From JALZEG01 sp046263255 (lineage in GTDB: Bacteria; Actinomycetota; CADDZG01; WHSQ01), in NCBI GenBank assembly GCA_046263255.1, contig JBHELD010000017.1, positions 1 through 17,370 on the forward strand: DNA of 17,370 nt. The letters are read 5' to 3'. Shown here piece after piece: positions 5,347-12,495 of this stretch (the stretch's first letter is position 1; each line of letters opens with the position of its first letter). Below the pieces are notes generated by a model, which did no database searches, was not told the origin of the DNA, and worked only from the letters and a program-made list of their open reading frames with translations. The translations under genes were made by a program, and so were the position numbers.

Positions 5347-5604
5347 ATGACCGACGACCGGCCGATCGCGTGGCTCGCGCTGAAGGAGGGGACGCCCATC
5401 CTGGCGAGCGACGGAACCGAGGTGGGACGCGTCACGACCGTCGTCGCCGACGAGCAGAACGACATCTTCTCGGGGGTCGCCTTCCGGCCGGGTCTCCTCG
5501 ACGGCCGGCGGTTCGTCCCCGCGGACGCGATCGACCGCCTCACCGAGGGCGCGGTGCACCTGAAGATCTCCGGGCGGGCGATCGACGCTCTCGAGCCGTA
5601 CTAG
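5347..5604 (+). CDS. PRC-barrel domain protein
   Basis: 85 aa and the only plus-strand gene. It is a single PRC-barrel: AWLALKEGTPILASDGTEVG (residues 8-27) is the first two strands, RVTTVVADEQNDIFSGVAFR (28-47) the middle hairpin, and RRFVPADAIDRLTEGAVHLK (54-73) the closing strands with the characteristic P-A-x-x-I-D turn. Such domains occur in RimM, in photosystem subunit H and as stand-alone stress or RNA-associated proteins. Stand-alone forms have no defined general function. There is no signal peptide. It is transcribed against trpE and overlaps it by 4 bp; the palindrome CTAG serves as the stop codon of both. Its start faces the M28-like gene, so it is wedged between two parts of the trp genes. 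Confidence 0.85.
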   Translation: MTDDRPIAWLALKEGTPILASDGTEVGRVTTVVADEQNDIFSGVAFRPGLLDGRRFVPADAIDRLTEGAVHLKISGRAIDALEPY

Positions 5605-7094
5605 AGCCGCTCCGCCGCGGCCGCCGCGCGCAGCAGGGCCTCGGCCTTTCGCCGCGTCTCCTCCGCCTCGGCGGCCGGCACCGAGTCCGCGACGATTCCG
5701 GCGCCGGCCTGGACGTAGGCGCGGCCCCCGGTCGCGACGATCGTGCGGATCGTGATGCAGGTGTCGAGGTTCCCCGAGAAGTCGAAGTAGCCGACGACGC
5801 CCGCGTAGGGCCCGCGCTTCGTCTTCTCGAGCGCGTCGACGATCTCCATGGCCCGCACCTTCGGTGCGCCCGAGACCGTCCCGGCCGGAAAGCACGCGAG
5901 CAGCGCGTCGAACGGCGTCCTGTCCGGGCGGAGCGTCCCGGTGACGCTCGAGACGATGTGCATGACGTGCGAGTAGCGCTCGACGACCATCAGCTCCTCC
6001 ACGGTCACCGAGCCGTACCGGGCGACTCGCCCGACGTCGTTGCGCGCGAGGTCGACGAGCATGACGTGCTCCGCCCGCTCCTTCCCGTCCGCGAGCAGGT
6101 CGCGCTCGAGCTCCTCGTCCTCGGCGCGGGTCGCGCCCCTGCCGCGTGTTCCCGCGATCGGCCGCGTCTCTATCCGGTCGCCGGTGACGCGCACGAGCGG
6201 CTCGGGCGACGACCCCGCGATCTCGAACTCCGGATGCGTCCGCGACTCGCCGAACCGCAGGAAGTACATGTACGGGCTGGGGTTCAGCGCCCTCAGCGCG
6301 CGGTAGGCGTTGAAGGACGAGCCCGTCAACGGCGCCTCGAACCGGCGCGAGGGCACGACCTGGAAGACGTCGCCGGCGTAGATGTGCTCGCGCGCGGTCT
6401 GGACCCACCGCGCGTACTCGTCGTCTCCGACGGCTGCCAGGGCCGGGAGCGGCGAGAAGTCGAGCTCCGCTGCGGGCGATCCCAGGGGCGCCGCGAACGC
6501 CTCGACGACCTCGTCGCAGCGTCCGGTCGCGTCGTCGTACAGCCGCTCGTGCGACGCGCCGGGGCCCCTCATCACGTTCGTGATCACGAACGCCTTCTGC
6601 AGCAGGTGGTCGAAGACCACGAACGTCCGCGTGAGCAGCAGCGCGAGGTCGGGCAGGCCGAGGTCGTCCGGCGGCGGGGACGGAAGCCGCTCGAGCTCGC
6701 GCACGCAGTCGTAGCCGAGGAACCCGACGGCGCCGCCGTGCAGCGGCGGGAGCCCGGGCAAATCGGGGGCGCGGCACTCCGCGAGCAGCCGCCCGACGTA
6801 CGCCAGCGGCGGCTCGTCCTCGTCCGGCGCGACCGGTGCGTCGCCCTCGAGCGAGACGACCCCGTCCTGCGCGCGGACGGCGCCGAACGCGTCGCCGCCG
6901 ATGAACGAGTAACGCGCCCACCGCTCGCCACCCTCCACGCTCTCCAGCAGGAACCCGTTGGGGCGCGGGTCGAGACGCATGAACGCCGCGACCGGCGTCT
7001 GCGCGTCGGCCAGGACCTCCCGCCACACCGGGACGATGACGTGGTGCTCGAGCAACTGCGCGAACTCGGCGCGCGCCGGGCGGTACGCGGTCAG
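5601..7094 (-). CDS. trpE: Anthranilate synthase component I
   Basis: 497 aa from the proposed start. It converts chorismate to anthranilate using ammonia from a TrpG glutaminase, which is not in this window. The N-terminal domain has the tryptophan feedback site LLES (49-52) and NPSPYMYF (271-278). The catalytic domain has GSSPEPLVRV (294-303), RPIAGTRGRG (311-320), ERAEHVMLVDLARNDVGR (339-356), ERYSHVMHIVSSVTG (372-386), FPAGTVSGAPKVRAMEI (402-418) and GPYAGVVGYFDFSG (428-441). No ATG, GTG or TTG fits the conserved N terminus. CTG at 7094 overlaps the hisI TGA as CTGA, mirroring the other overlaps, with AGGAGG only 2 nt upstream. The start is therefore inferred. Function is certain; it ends on a CTAG shared with the convergent gene. 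Confidence 0.95.
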   Translation of the reverse strand: MTAYRPARAEFAQLLEHHVIVPVWREVLADAQTPVAAFMRLDPRPNGFLLESVEGGERWARYSFIGGDAFGAVRAQDGVVSLEGDAPVAPDEDEPPLAYVGRLLAECRAPDLPGLPPLHGGAVGFLGYDCVRELERLPSPPPDDLGLPDLALLLTRTFVVFDHLLQKAFVITNVMRGPGASHERLYDDATGRCDEVVEAFAAPLGSPAAELDFSPLPALAAVGDDEYARWVQTAREHIYAGDVFQVVPSRRFEAPLTGSSFNAYRALRALNPSPYMYFLRFGESRTHPEFEIAGSSPEPLVRVTGDRIETRPIAGTRGRGATRAEDEELERDLLADGKERAEHVMLVDLARNDVGRVARYGSVTVEELMVVERYSHVMHIVSSVTGTLRPDRTPFDALLACFPAGTVSGAPKVRAMEIVDALEKTKRGPYAGVVGYFDFSGNLDTCITIRTIVATGGRAYVQAGAGIVADSVPAAEAEETRRKAEALLRAAAAAERL

Positions 7095-7405
7095 AACCTC
7101 CTGTGGAAGCAGGTCTGCTCGCCGGTGTGGCAGGCAGGGCCGGCCGGGTCGACGACGACGAGCAGCGCGTCCGCGTCGCAGTCGTAGCGGACCTCGACGA
7201 CCTTCTGCGTGTTGCCGGAGGTCGCACCCTTGTTCCAGTACTCCCCCCGCGCGCGGCTCCAGAACCAGGTCGTCCTCGTGCCGAGCGTCCGCCGGACCGC
7301 TTCGGCGTCGACCCACGCGAGCATCAGCACGTCCTTCGTCGTCGCGTCCTGGACGATCGCCGGCGCAAGGCCCCGCTCGTCGTAGACGATGTCGTCGGGG
7401 TCCAC
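7091..7405 (-). CDS. hisI: Phosphoribosyl-AMP cyclohydrolase
   Basis: 104 aa, the single-domain HisI form (no fused HisE). It opens the adenine ring of PR-AMP to give ProFAR. Visible motifs are VLMLAWVDAEAV (26-37), TTWFWSRARGEYWNKGATSGN (45-65, including the WNKG signature) and VRYDCDADALL (72-82), which holds the metal-binding Asp75/77/79 and Cys76. PACHTGEQTCF (90-100) contributes Cys92 and Cys99 for zinc. It starts with GTG, 4 nt after the stop of the M24 peptidase gene, without a clear ribosome site. It is slightly shorter than many homologues but complete at both ends. Its TGA overlaps the proposed CTG start of trpE. This joins histidine and tryptophan genes in one unit, as in other Actinomycetota. 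Confidence 0.96.
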   Translation of the reverse strand: MDPDDIVYDERGLAPAIVQDATTKDVLMLAWVDAEAVRRTLGTRTTWFWSRARGEYWNKGATSGNTQKVVEVRYDCDADALLVVVDPAGPACHTGEQTCFHRRF

Positions 7406-7409
7406 GGCG

Positions 7410-8552
7410 TCAGGGCTGGAGGTCGTACGGGAAGGGGTCGGTGAAGTGCTCGAACCCGTCGTCGGTGACGAGGACCGTGTCCTCGAGCCGGACTCCGCCG
7501 ATGCCGGCGAAATAGAGGCCGGGTTCGACCGCGATCACGTCGCCCGGCTTCAGCGCGTCGGACCTACGGCCGACCCACGGTCGTTCGTGGACCTGGAGCC
7601 CCACGCCGTGGCCCAGGCTGTGGTTGAAGCCGGCCTGCAGGTGACCGTCGCCGCCGTGGTGGTCGAGGGTCGGGAAGCCCTGCGAGCGGAAGTACTCGGT
7701 CACCTTCCGGTGCGCGTCCGACGCTTCCGGCCCGATCGCGCCGTACGCGATCTCGAGCGCCTTACGGCAGTGCCCGTGCAGCCGGACGACGTCCTCGGTC
7801 GGCGTGCCGGGGACGAACGTCCTCGTCATGTCGGTGTACGCGCCCGAGCGCCGGTCGCGGGGAAAGCAGTCGATGATGCAGGTGGCGTCCGGGAGGATCG
7901 GGCCGAGCCCGGGGTCGTGCCCGCCGAGGCACGCGTCGCCGGACTGCACGAGGATCTCCTCGCTCTCGGCCCCCTGCGCGAGCAGCTCCGCGTTCATCGC
8001 CTCCCGGATCCACTCCGCGGTGAGGATCTCGCCTTCGAACCGCAGCCGGTTCTCGGAGGCCGGCTCGGCCTCTCGCAGCATCCGCGCCGCCGTCAGCATC
8101 GCCGTCTCCGTAGCGCGCTGAGCCCGCTCGATGCCTTCGAGCTCCCACGGCGTCTTGCGCCGCCGCCGCCGTGCCCACTCGTCGGGGTCGACGACCACCT
8201 CGACGCCCCTGTCGCGCAGGTAGTCGGCGACGAGGCTCCAGAACGTCGCCGGAACGCACACCTTGTCGACGTTCAGGCGCCGCAGCGCGCGGGCGACGAG
8301 CTCGGGCCCGATGTGGATCTCGGGGAAGCTCTGGTCCCTCTCGAGGTCGAGCCAGCCGAGGCTCGGGTAGTCCCAGACCTCGTCCACCACGTCCTCACGG
8401 CGCGCCAGGATGGGGGCCTCGAACGTGCTCGTCACGACGACGCGCCTGCCCTCGTGCTCGACGAAGATCAGCGGGTCGCCGATCGCCTCCGCTATCTCGT
8501 GGCGGAGCTCCGGGCTGCGCAGCGCGTCGTCGTAGATCAGGAACGTCGTCAT
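7410..8552 (-). CDS. M24 family metallopeptidase (Xaa-Pro aminopeptidase / PepQ-like)
   Basis: 380 aa. An N-terminal creatinase-type domain (about 1-135) is followed by a pita-bread catalytic domain. All five dimetal ligands are visible: Asp228 in CIIDCFP, Asp241 in YTDMTRTF, His315 in HSLGHGVGLQ, Glu343 in AVEPGLY and Glu357 in VRLEDTVLV. VHERPW (321-326) supplies the usual second-shell histidine. The protein should remove N-terminal residues before proline or cleave Xaa-Pro dipeptides in the cytoplasm; exact specificity cannot be read from sequence. Its ATG overlaps the hisF TGA (ATGA) and it ends 4 nt before hisI. It is therefore a translationally coupled insertion in the his genes with no known role in histidine synthesis. 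Confidence 0.93.
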   Translation of the reverse strand: MTTFLIYDDALRSPELRHEIAEAIGDPLIFVEHEGRRVVVTSTFEAPILARREDVVDEVWDYPSLGWLDLERDQSFPEIHIGPELVARALRRLNVDKVCVPATFWSLVADYLRDRGVEVVVDPDEWARRRRRKTPWELEGIERAQRATETAMLTAARMLREAEPASENRLRFEGEILTAEWIREAMNAELLAQGAESEEILVQSGDACLGGHDPGLGPILPDATCIIDCFPRDRRSGAYTDMTRTFVPGTPTEDVVRLHGHCRKALEIAYGAIGPEASDAHRKVTEYFRSQGFPTLDHHGGDGHLQAGFNHSLGHGVGLQVHERPWVGRRSDALKPGDVIAVEPGLYFAGIGGVRLEDTVLVTDDGFEHFTDPFPYDLQP

Positions 8553-9319
8553 CGGGCGGCGATCCTAACGGGCAGTCCCCGGCTCGCTATGGCGCGCTTC
8601 GCGTCGTCGATCGAGAACGTGCCGAAGTGGAATACGGACGCGGCAAGGGCGGCCGCCGCGCCTCCCCGGGCCGGGTCGACCGCGTCGGCGAGGTGATCCG
8701 GCGTCCCGGCTCCCCCCGACGCGATGACCGGGACGCCGACCGCCCGCGTCACCGCGGCGGTCAGCCCGAGGTCGTACCCGCCCGTCGTGCCGTCCGCGTC
8801 CATCGAGGTCAGCAGGATCTCTCCGGCGCCGCGCGCGACGGCCTCCTCGGCCCACGCGACCGCGTCGCGTCCGGTGTCGCGGCGACCCCCCTCCGCGAAC
8901 ACGTGCCAGCCGCCGTCCGCGCGGCGTGCGTCGACCGCGGCGACGATCGCCTGGGCGCCGAACTCGTCCGCGGCGCGGCGCAGGAGCCGCGGGTCGTAGA
9001 GGGCCGCGGTGTTGATCGCGACCTTGTCGGCGCCGGCCCTCAGCAGCTTCCTCACGTCGTCGACCGACCGGACGCCGCCGCCGATCGTGAGGGGGATGAA
9101 GAGGGTCTCGGCGGTGCGCGCCGCGACGTCGAGGATGAGGTCGCGCCCCTCCGCGGACGCGGTGATGTCGAGGTAGACGAGCTCGTCGGCGCCCTCGGAG
9201 TCGTATCGGGCGGCGAGCTGGACGGGGTCGCCCGCGTCCCGGAGCCCGGCGAACCTGACGCCCTTGACGACGCGGCCCTTGTCGACGTCGAGACACGGGA
9301 CGACGCGCTTGGCGAGCAT
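8549..9319 (-). CDS. hisF: Imidazole glycerol phosphate synthase cyclase subunit
   Basis: 256 aa TIM barrel. With HisH it turns PRFAR and ammonia into imidazole glycerol phosphate and AICAR. Asp11 in CLDVDKGRVVKGV and Asp130 in VAAVDARR are the two catalytic aspartates, and Lys19 lies in the same loop 1. TIGGGVRSVDDV (78-89) and ASGGAGTPDHL are phosphate-binding turns, and SMDADGTTGGYD (172-183) is the conserved HisF segment. The ATG is preceded by TAGGGT at 6 nt with no ribosome site, and a 200-bp gap separates it from hisA. It thus heads its own leaderless unit hisF-M24-hisI-trpE. It is complete. Confidence 0.98.
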   Translation of the reverse strand: MLAKRVVPCLDVDKGRVVKGVRFAGLRDAGDPVQLAARYDSEGADELVYLDITASAEGRDLILDVAARTAETLFIPLTIGGGVRSVDDVRKLLRAGADKVAINTAALYDPRLLRRAADEFGAQAIVAAVDARRADGGWHVFAEGGRRDTGRDAVAWAEEAVARGAGEILLTSMDADGTTGGYDLGLTAAVTRAVGVPVIASGGAGTPDHLADAVDPARGGAAAALAASVFHFGTFSIDDAKRAIASRGLPVRIAAR

Positions 9320-9325
9320 GAGGGG

Positions 9326-9331
9326 ACCCTA
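9326..9331 (-). promoter_or_regulatory. -10 box for leaderless hisF unit
   Basis: TAGGGT on the minus strand, exactly 6 nt before the hisF ATG. It is identical to the box before trpC and shares four of the six spacer bases with it. No -35 or Shine-Dalgarno sequence is seen. Confidence 0.55.
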
Positions 9332-9343
9332 GCCCGGGGGGTC

Positions 9344-9399
9344 CGGCCGTGGTCGCAGCGCGCCCCGGGTCGGGCCGCGGTCGCAGCGCGCCCGCGCGG
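9344..9399. repeat. 28-bp imperfect tandem duplication upstream of hisF
   Basis: Two adjacent units, 9344-9371 and 9372-9399, share GGTCGCAGCGCGCCC exactly (9351-9365 and 9379-9393), with GGCCG just before it differing by one base. It lies 13 nt behind the hisF -10 box, where upstream promoter contacts or an operator would fall. It could be a regulator-binding duplication or slippage in non-coding DNA. Confidence 0.6.
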
Positions 9400-9519
9400 C
9401 GAACGTCGCCGCTCCGATGGGGGCGATGGTTCCGCGCTGCACCATCACGCCCATCAAGAGCGTGACCCGCGGTCGAGGAGGTAGTCGTGCCTCCGCCCCG
9501 ACCCGGACGGGCCGCTGAC

Positions 9520-10290
9520 TCAACCTCCCTTCAGCGGCGGCTCGGCTCTGCCCGCGGCGGCCTCGTCGGCCGCGTAGTTCGCCTCGCCGACGCCGAACTT
9601 CCCCTCGTACAGCGCCCGGCCCACCACCGCGCCGGCGATCCCCTCGGGACGCAGGCGAGCGACCCTCCGCAGGTCCTCGAGAGACGAGATGCCCCCCGAC
9701 GCCACCACCGGGAGCGACGTCGCCTCGGCGATCCGCCGGAGCCCCGCCACGTCGGGCCCGCCCATCGTCCCGTCGCGGGTGACGTCGGTGTAGATGAAGA
9801 GCGAGGCACCCGCCGACTCGAACGCCGCCACGGTCTCCAGGACGGGGATCCCGGTACCGACCGTCCACCCGTGCGACGCGAGCTCACCGCCGCGGGCGTC
9901 GAGCGACACCGCGATCCTCTCGCCGTACGTCTTGCAGGCGCGCGCGGCCGCGTCGGGGTCCTCGAGCGCCACCGTCCCCAGGACGGCGCGGTTGGCCCCC
10001 GCGGCTATGACCTCCTCGACGTCGTCGAGCGTCCGCATCCCGCCTCCCGCCTGGACCGGGCACGCGGCGCGCCGCACGACCTCGAGCACGAGATCCTTGT
10101 TCGCGCGCACCCCGGTCTTCGCCCCGTCGAGGTCGACGATGTGCAGCCACCGCGCTCCGGCGGCGCAGAATCCCAGCGCGACCTCCACCGGGTCGTCGGA
10201 GTAGACCGTCTCGGTCCCGAACCGGCCCTGTAGCAGCCGCACGCACCGGCCCTGCGATATGTCGACCGCGGGGTACACGGTGAAGCTCAC
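9520..10290 (-). CDS. hisA: ProFAR isomerase (HisA; possible PriA-type bifunctional enzyme not excluded)
   Basis: 256 aa TIM barrel that opens the ribose ring of ProFAR by an Amadori rearrangement. Catalytic Asp10 is in YPAVDISQGRCVRLLQG and Asp131 in AVSLDARGG. AGGGMRTLDD (81-90) and ASGGISSLED (197-206) are the phosphate-binding turns, and TDVTRDGTMGGPD (168-180) is the conserved loop. In many Actinomycetota the same gene is PriA and also performs the TrpF step. PriA proteins typically carry LSGGIRD where this one has AGGGMRT, so it looks more like ordinary HisA. The GTG start overlaps the hisH TGA as GTGA. A C-terminal tail rich in Ala and Glu extends past the barrel. It ends the hisDCBHA unit; no strong terminator follows. 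Confidence 0.95.
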   Translation of the reverse strand: MSFTVYPAVDISQGRCVRLLQGRFGTETVYSDDPVEVALGFCAAGARWLHIVDLDGAKTGVRANKDLVLEVVRRAACPVQAGGGMRTLDDVEEVIAAGANRAVLGTVALEDPDAAARACKTYGERIAVSLDARGGELASHGWTVGTGIPVLETVAAFESAGASLFIYTDVTRDGTMGGPDVAGLRRIAEATSLPVVASGGISSLEDLRRVARLRPEGIAGAVVGRALYEGKFGVGEANYAADEAAAGRAEPPLKGG

Positions 10291-10853
10291 GCGGCGTCCT
10301 CTACCCAGTCCCGGAGCAGCGCGATCCCGTCGCGCCCCGATTTCTCCGGGTGGAACTGCACGCCCAGCAGCGCGGGGCCGCGGATCGCCGCGGCGAACCG
10401 GTCGCCGTGGTCTGTCCACCCGGCGACCACCGCAGGGTCTTCGGGGTACGCCGCGTACGAATGGTCGAAGTAGTAATAGGTGTCGCCGACGGTATTCCAC
10501 CCGATGTGCGGCACGGTGACGCCGGCGGGCAGCCGCCGCACGCTCCCCGGCACGACGCCCAGGCCGGGGGCGGACCCCTCCTCGCTCGAGTCGAGCAGGA
10601 CCTGCATGCCGAGGCAGATCCCGAGATACGGGCGCGCCGCCGCGATCCACTCCCGGATCAGGACGTCGAAGGCGCAGCCGGCGAGCGCCTCCATGCAGCG
10701 GCCGAAGATCCCCTGCCCCGGAACGCACAGGCCGTCGCACTCCTCCGCGGCCCGAGGATCGCCCGCAAACGCGACGTCCGCCCCGGCGGCCTCCAGCGCC
10801 TTGGCGACGCTCCGGAGGTTCCCCATCCCGTGATCGACCACCGCGACTCTCAC
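10287..10853 (-). CDS. hisH: Imidazole glycerol phosphate synthase glutaminase subunit
   Basis: 188 aa class I glutamine amidotransferase that feeds ammonia to HisF. It begins VAVVDHGMGNLRSV, the HisH N terminus. The oxyanion-strand region is VPGQGIFGRCM (44-54), where most homologues have GVGAFG. The nucleophile Cys80 is in YLGICLGMQVL, and His168 with Glu170 are in GVQFHPEKSG, completing the triad. PHIGWN (115-120) and YFDHSY (128-133) are family signatures. The start GTG overlaps the hisB TGA (GTGA), and its TGA overlaps the hisA GTG. It is somewhat short for the family but intact. The partner hisF is about 1 kb downstream in the next unit. Confidence 0.97.
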   Translation of the reverse strand: MRVAVVDHGMGNLRSVAKALEAAGADVAFAGDPRAAEECDGLCVPGQGIFGRCMEALAGCAFDVLIREWIAAARPYLGICLGMQVLLDSSEEGSAPGLGVVPGSVRRLPAGVTVPHIGWNTVGDTYYYFDHSYAAYPEDPAVVAGWTDHGDRFAAAIRGPALLGVQFHPEKSGRDGIALLRDWVEDAA

Positions 10854-11437
10854 GCGAGCGTTCCCTTCGTCGACGGGATCCCGCCGCCGCGCGGATCGAT
10901 CGACACCGCGGCACCCAGCGCGCGCGCCACGCACTTGAACACCGCCTCGGTCGCGTGGTGCGCGTTCCGGCCGGCGAGCAGACGGACGTGCATGGTGACG
11001 CCGCCGCTCCGGCACAGCGCTTGCAGGAACTCCTCGGTCAGCACGACCTCGTATGCCCCGATGACGTCCGCCGGCATCGGCGCGTCGTACACGAGCAGCG
11101 GGCGTCCGGAGAGGTCGAGGGCGACCTGCGCGAGCGCCTCCTCCATCGGCACCAGCGCGTCGCCGTACCGCGCGATCCCGCTCTTGTCGCCGAGCGCCTG
11201 CGTCAACGCCTGGCCGATGCAGATGCCCGTGTCCTCGACGGTGTGGTGCGCGTCCACCTCGAGGTCGCCGCCCGCGTCGACGCTGAGGCCGATGCGGGCG
11301 TGGCGTCCGAGCTGGTCGAGCATGTGGTCGAAGAACGGAACGCCGGTGGATATCGCGACGTCGCCTCCGTCGAGGTCGAGCGTCGCCACGATCGCCGTCT
11401 CGCGGGTCTCCCTCGTGACGGAGCCCCGCCGGGTCAC
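10850..11437 (-). CDS. hisB: Imidazoleglycerol-phosphate dehydratase
   Basis: 195 aa, the monofunctional dehydratase (no phosphatase domain). It removes water from imidazole glycerol phosphate to give imidazole acetol phosphate. The duplicated manganese-binding motifs are present: FFDHMLDQLGRHARIG (35-50) with AHHTVED (63-69), and the second-half NAHHATEAVFK (158-168). The GTG start overlaps the hisC TGA (GTGA); the next residues are TRRGSVTRET and then the first strand. A stand-alone histidinol phosphatase is not in the window. Length, order and motifs are all standard. Confidence 0.97.
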   Translation of the reverse strand: MTRRGSVTRETRETAIVATLDLDGGDVAISTGVPFFDHMLDQLGRHARIGLSVDAGGDLEVDAHHTVEDTGICIGQALTQALGDKSGIARYGDALVPMEEALAQVALDLSGRPLLVYDAPMPADVIGAYEVVLTEEFLQALCRSGGVTMHVRLLAGRNAHHATEAVFKCVARALGAAVSIDPRGGGIPSTKGTLA

Positions 11438-12495
11438 GCCATCACCGACCCCAGCGTGCGGAGGAAATCCTCGTTGTCCTCGGGGAGGCCGACCGTCACC
11501 CGCGCCCACTCCCGCAGGGCGGGAACGTTCGGATACGCCCTCACCAGAACGCCCTCCTCGTGGAGGCAGCGCTGCAGCAGCTCCCCGTCGATCACGTCCG
11601 TGCCGAACAGCAGGAAGTTCGCGTCCGACGGCACGACCCGGAACCGCAGCGCGCGCAGCTCCCGGACCATCCGCTCGCGCTCGGACACGATCGCCTGCAC
11701 GCACCGCATCGTCTCCTCCTCCGCGGCCAGCACCGCGACGCCCGCAGCCTGTGCCAGGACCGACAGGTGATAAGGAAGCTTCACGACCGCCATCTTCCGC
11801 ACGAGGTCGGGAGCGGCCAGCATGTATCCGAGGCGCATGCCGGCGAGGCTCCAGGCCTTCGAGAACGTGCGGACGACGACGAGGTTCTCGTGCCGCGGCA
11901 GCAGCGGGACGGCGCTCGCGTCTGCCGGGGCGAACTCCGCATACGCCTCGTCGACGACGACCAGACCGGGCGCGGCGCGAAGAAGGCCCTCGACGAGGTC
12001 ACGCGGCGCGGTGCTTCCGGTCGGATTGTTCGGCGAGCAGACCACCACCACGTCCGGGCGGTGCTCCTCGACGTGCGCGACGGCGGCGGCGGCGTCGATC
12101 TCGAACGCACCACCCCGCCGGAGGTGGACCACGTCCGTAAGGGCGATCCGAGGTATCAGCGAGTGGAGGTTGTAGCTCGGCTCGAAGGTCAGAGCGCTGC
12201 GGCCGGGGCCGCCGAACGCGAGGAACACGTGCATGAGGACCTCGTTAGAGCCGTTGGCGATCCACACGCCGGCGCGCGGCCACGCCCAGCGCGCGGCGAG
12301 GGCGTCCGTCAGCGCGACGGCGTCCCGATCCGGGTAGCGGTTGAGCGCCGCGTCGCGCAGGGCTGCCTGCAACGCCTCCACGACGCTCTCGGGGGGCCCG
12401 TACGGCGACTCGTTGGTGTTCATGCGCCGCGTCGCGGGAAGCTGCGGCGAGTCGTACGGCTCGACCTCCGCGAGGTCGGGGCGCAGGGAGACCAT
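11434..12495 (-). CDS. hisC: Histidinol-phosphate aminotransferase
   Basis: 353 aa fold-type I PLP aminotransferase that converts imidazole acetol phosphate to histidinol phosphate. Motifs are MNTNESPYGPP (25-35), GSNEVL (82-87), SPNNPTG (154-160, the PLP asparagine), VVDEAYAEF (180-188, PLP aspartate and tyrosine), RTFSKAWSLAGMRLGY (209-224, with Lys213 as Schiff base and Arg221 for the cofactor phosphate), and near the C terminus SDANFLLF. Its ATG directly abuts the hisD stop (TAGATG), with no ribosome site, so reinitiation is the likely mode of translation. Its TGA overlaps hisB. It is complete and unremarkable. Confidence 0.97.
   Translation of the reverse strand: MVSLRPDLAEVEPYDSPQLPATRRMNTNESPYGPPESVVEALQAALRDAALNRYPDRDAVALTDALAARWAWPRAGVWIANGSNEVLMHVFLAFGGPGRSALTFEPSYNLHSLIPRIALTDVVHLRRGGAFEIDAAAAVAHVEEHRPDVVVVCSPNNPTGSTAPRDLVEGLLRAAPGLVVVDEAYAEFAPADASAVPLLPRHENLVVVRTFSKAWSLAGMRLGYMLAAPDLVRKMAVVKLPYHLSVLAQAAGVAVLAAEEETMRCVQAIVSERERMVRELRALRFRVVPSDANFLLFGTDVIDGELLQRCLHEEGVLVRAYPNVPALREWARVTVGLPEDNEDFLRTLGSVMA

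Noticed and set aside
9470..9530. Plus-strand GAGGAGG followed by GTG at 9487, looking like a ribosome site and start.
   Set aside because: The frame continues as the antisense of hisA with no recognisable protein, and no promoter is seen.
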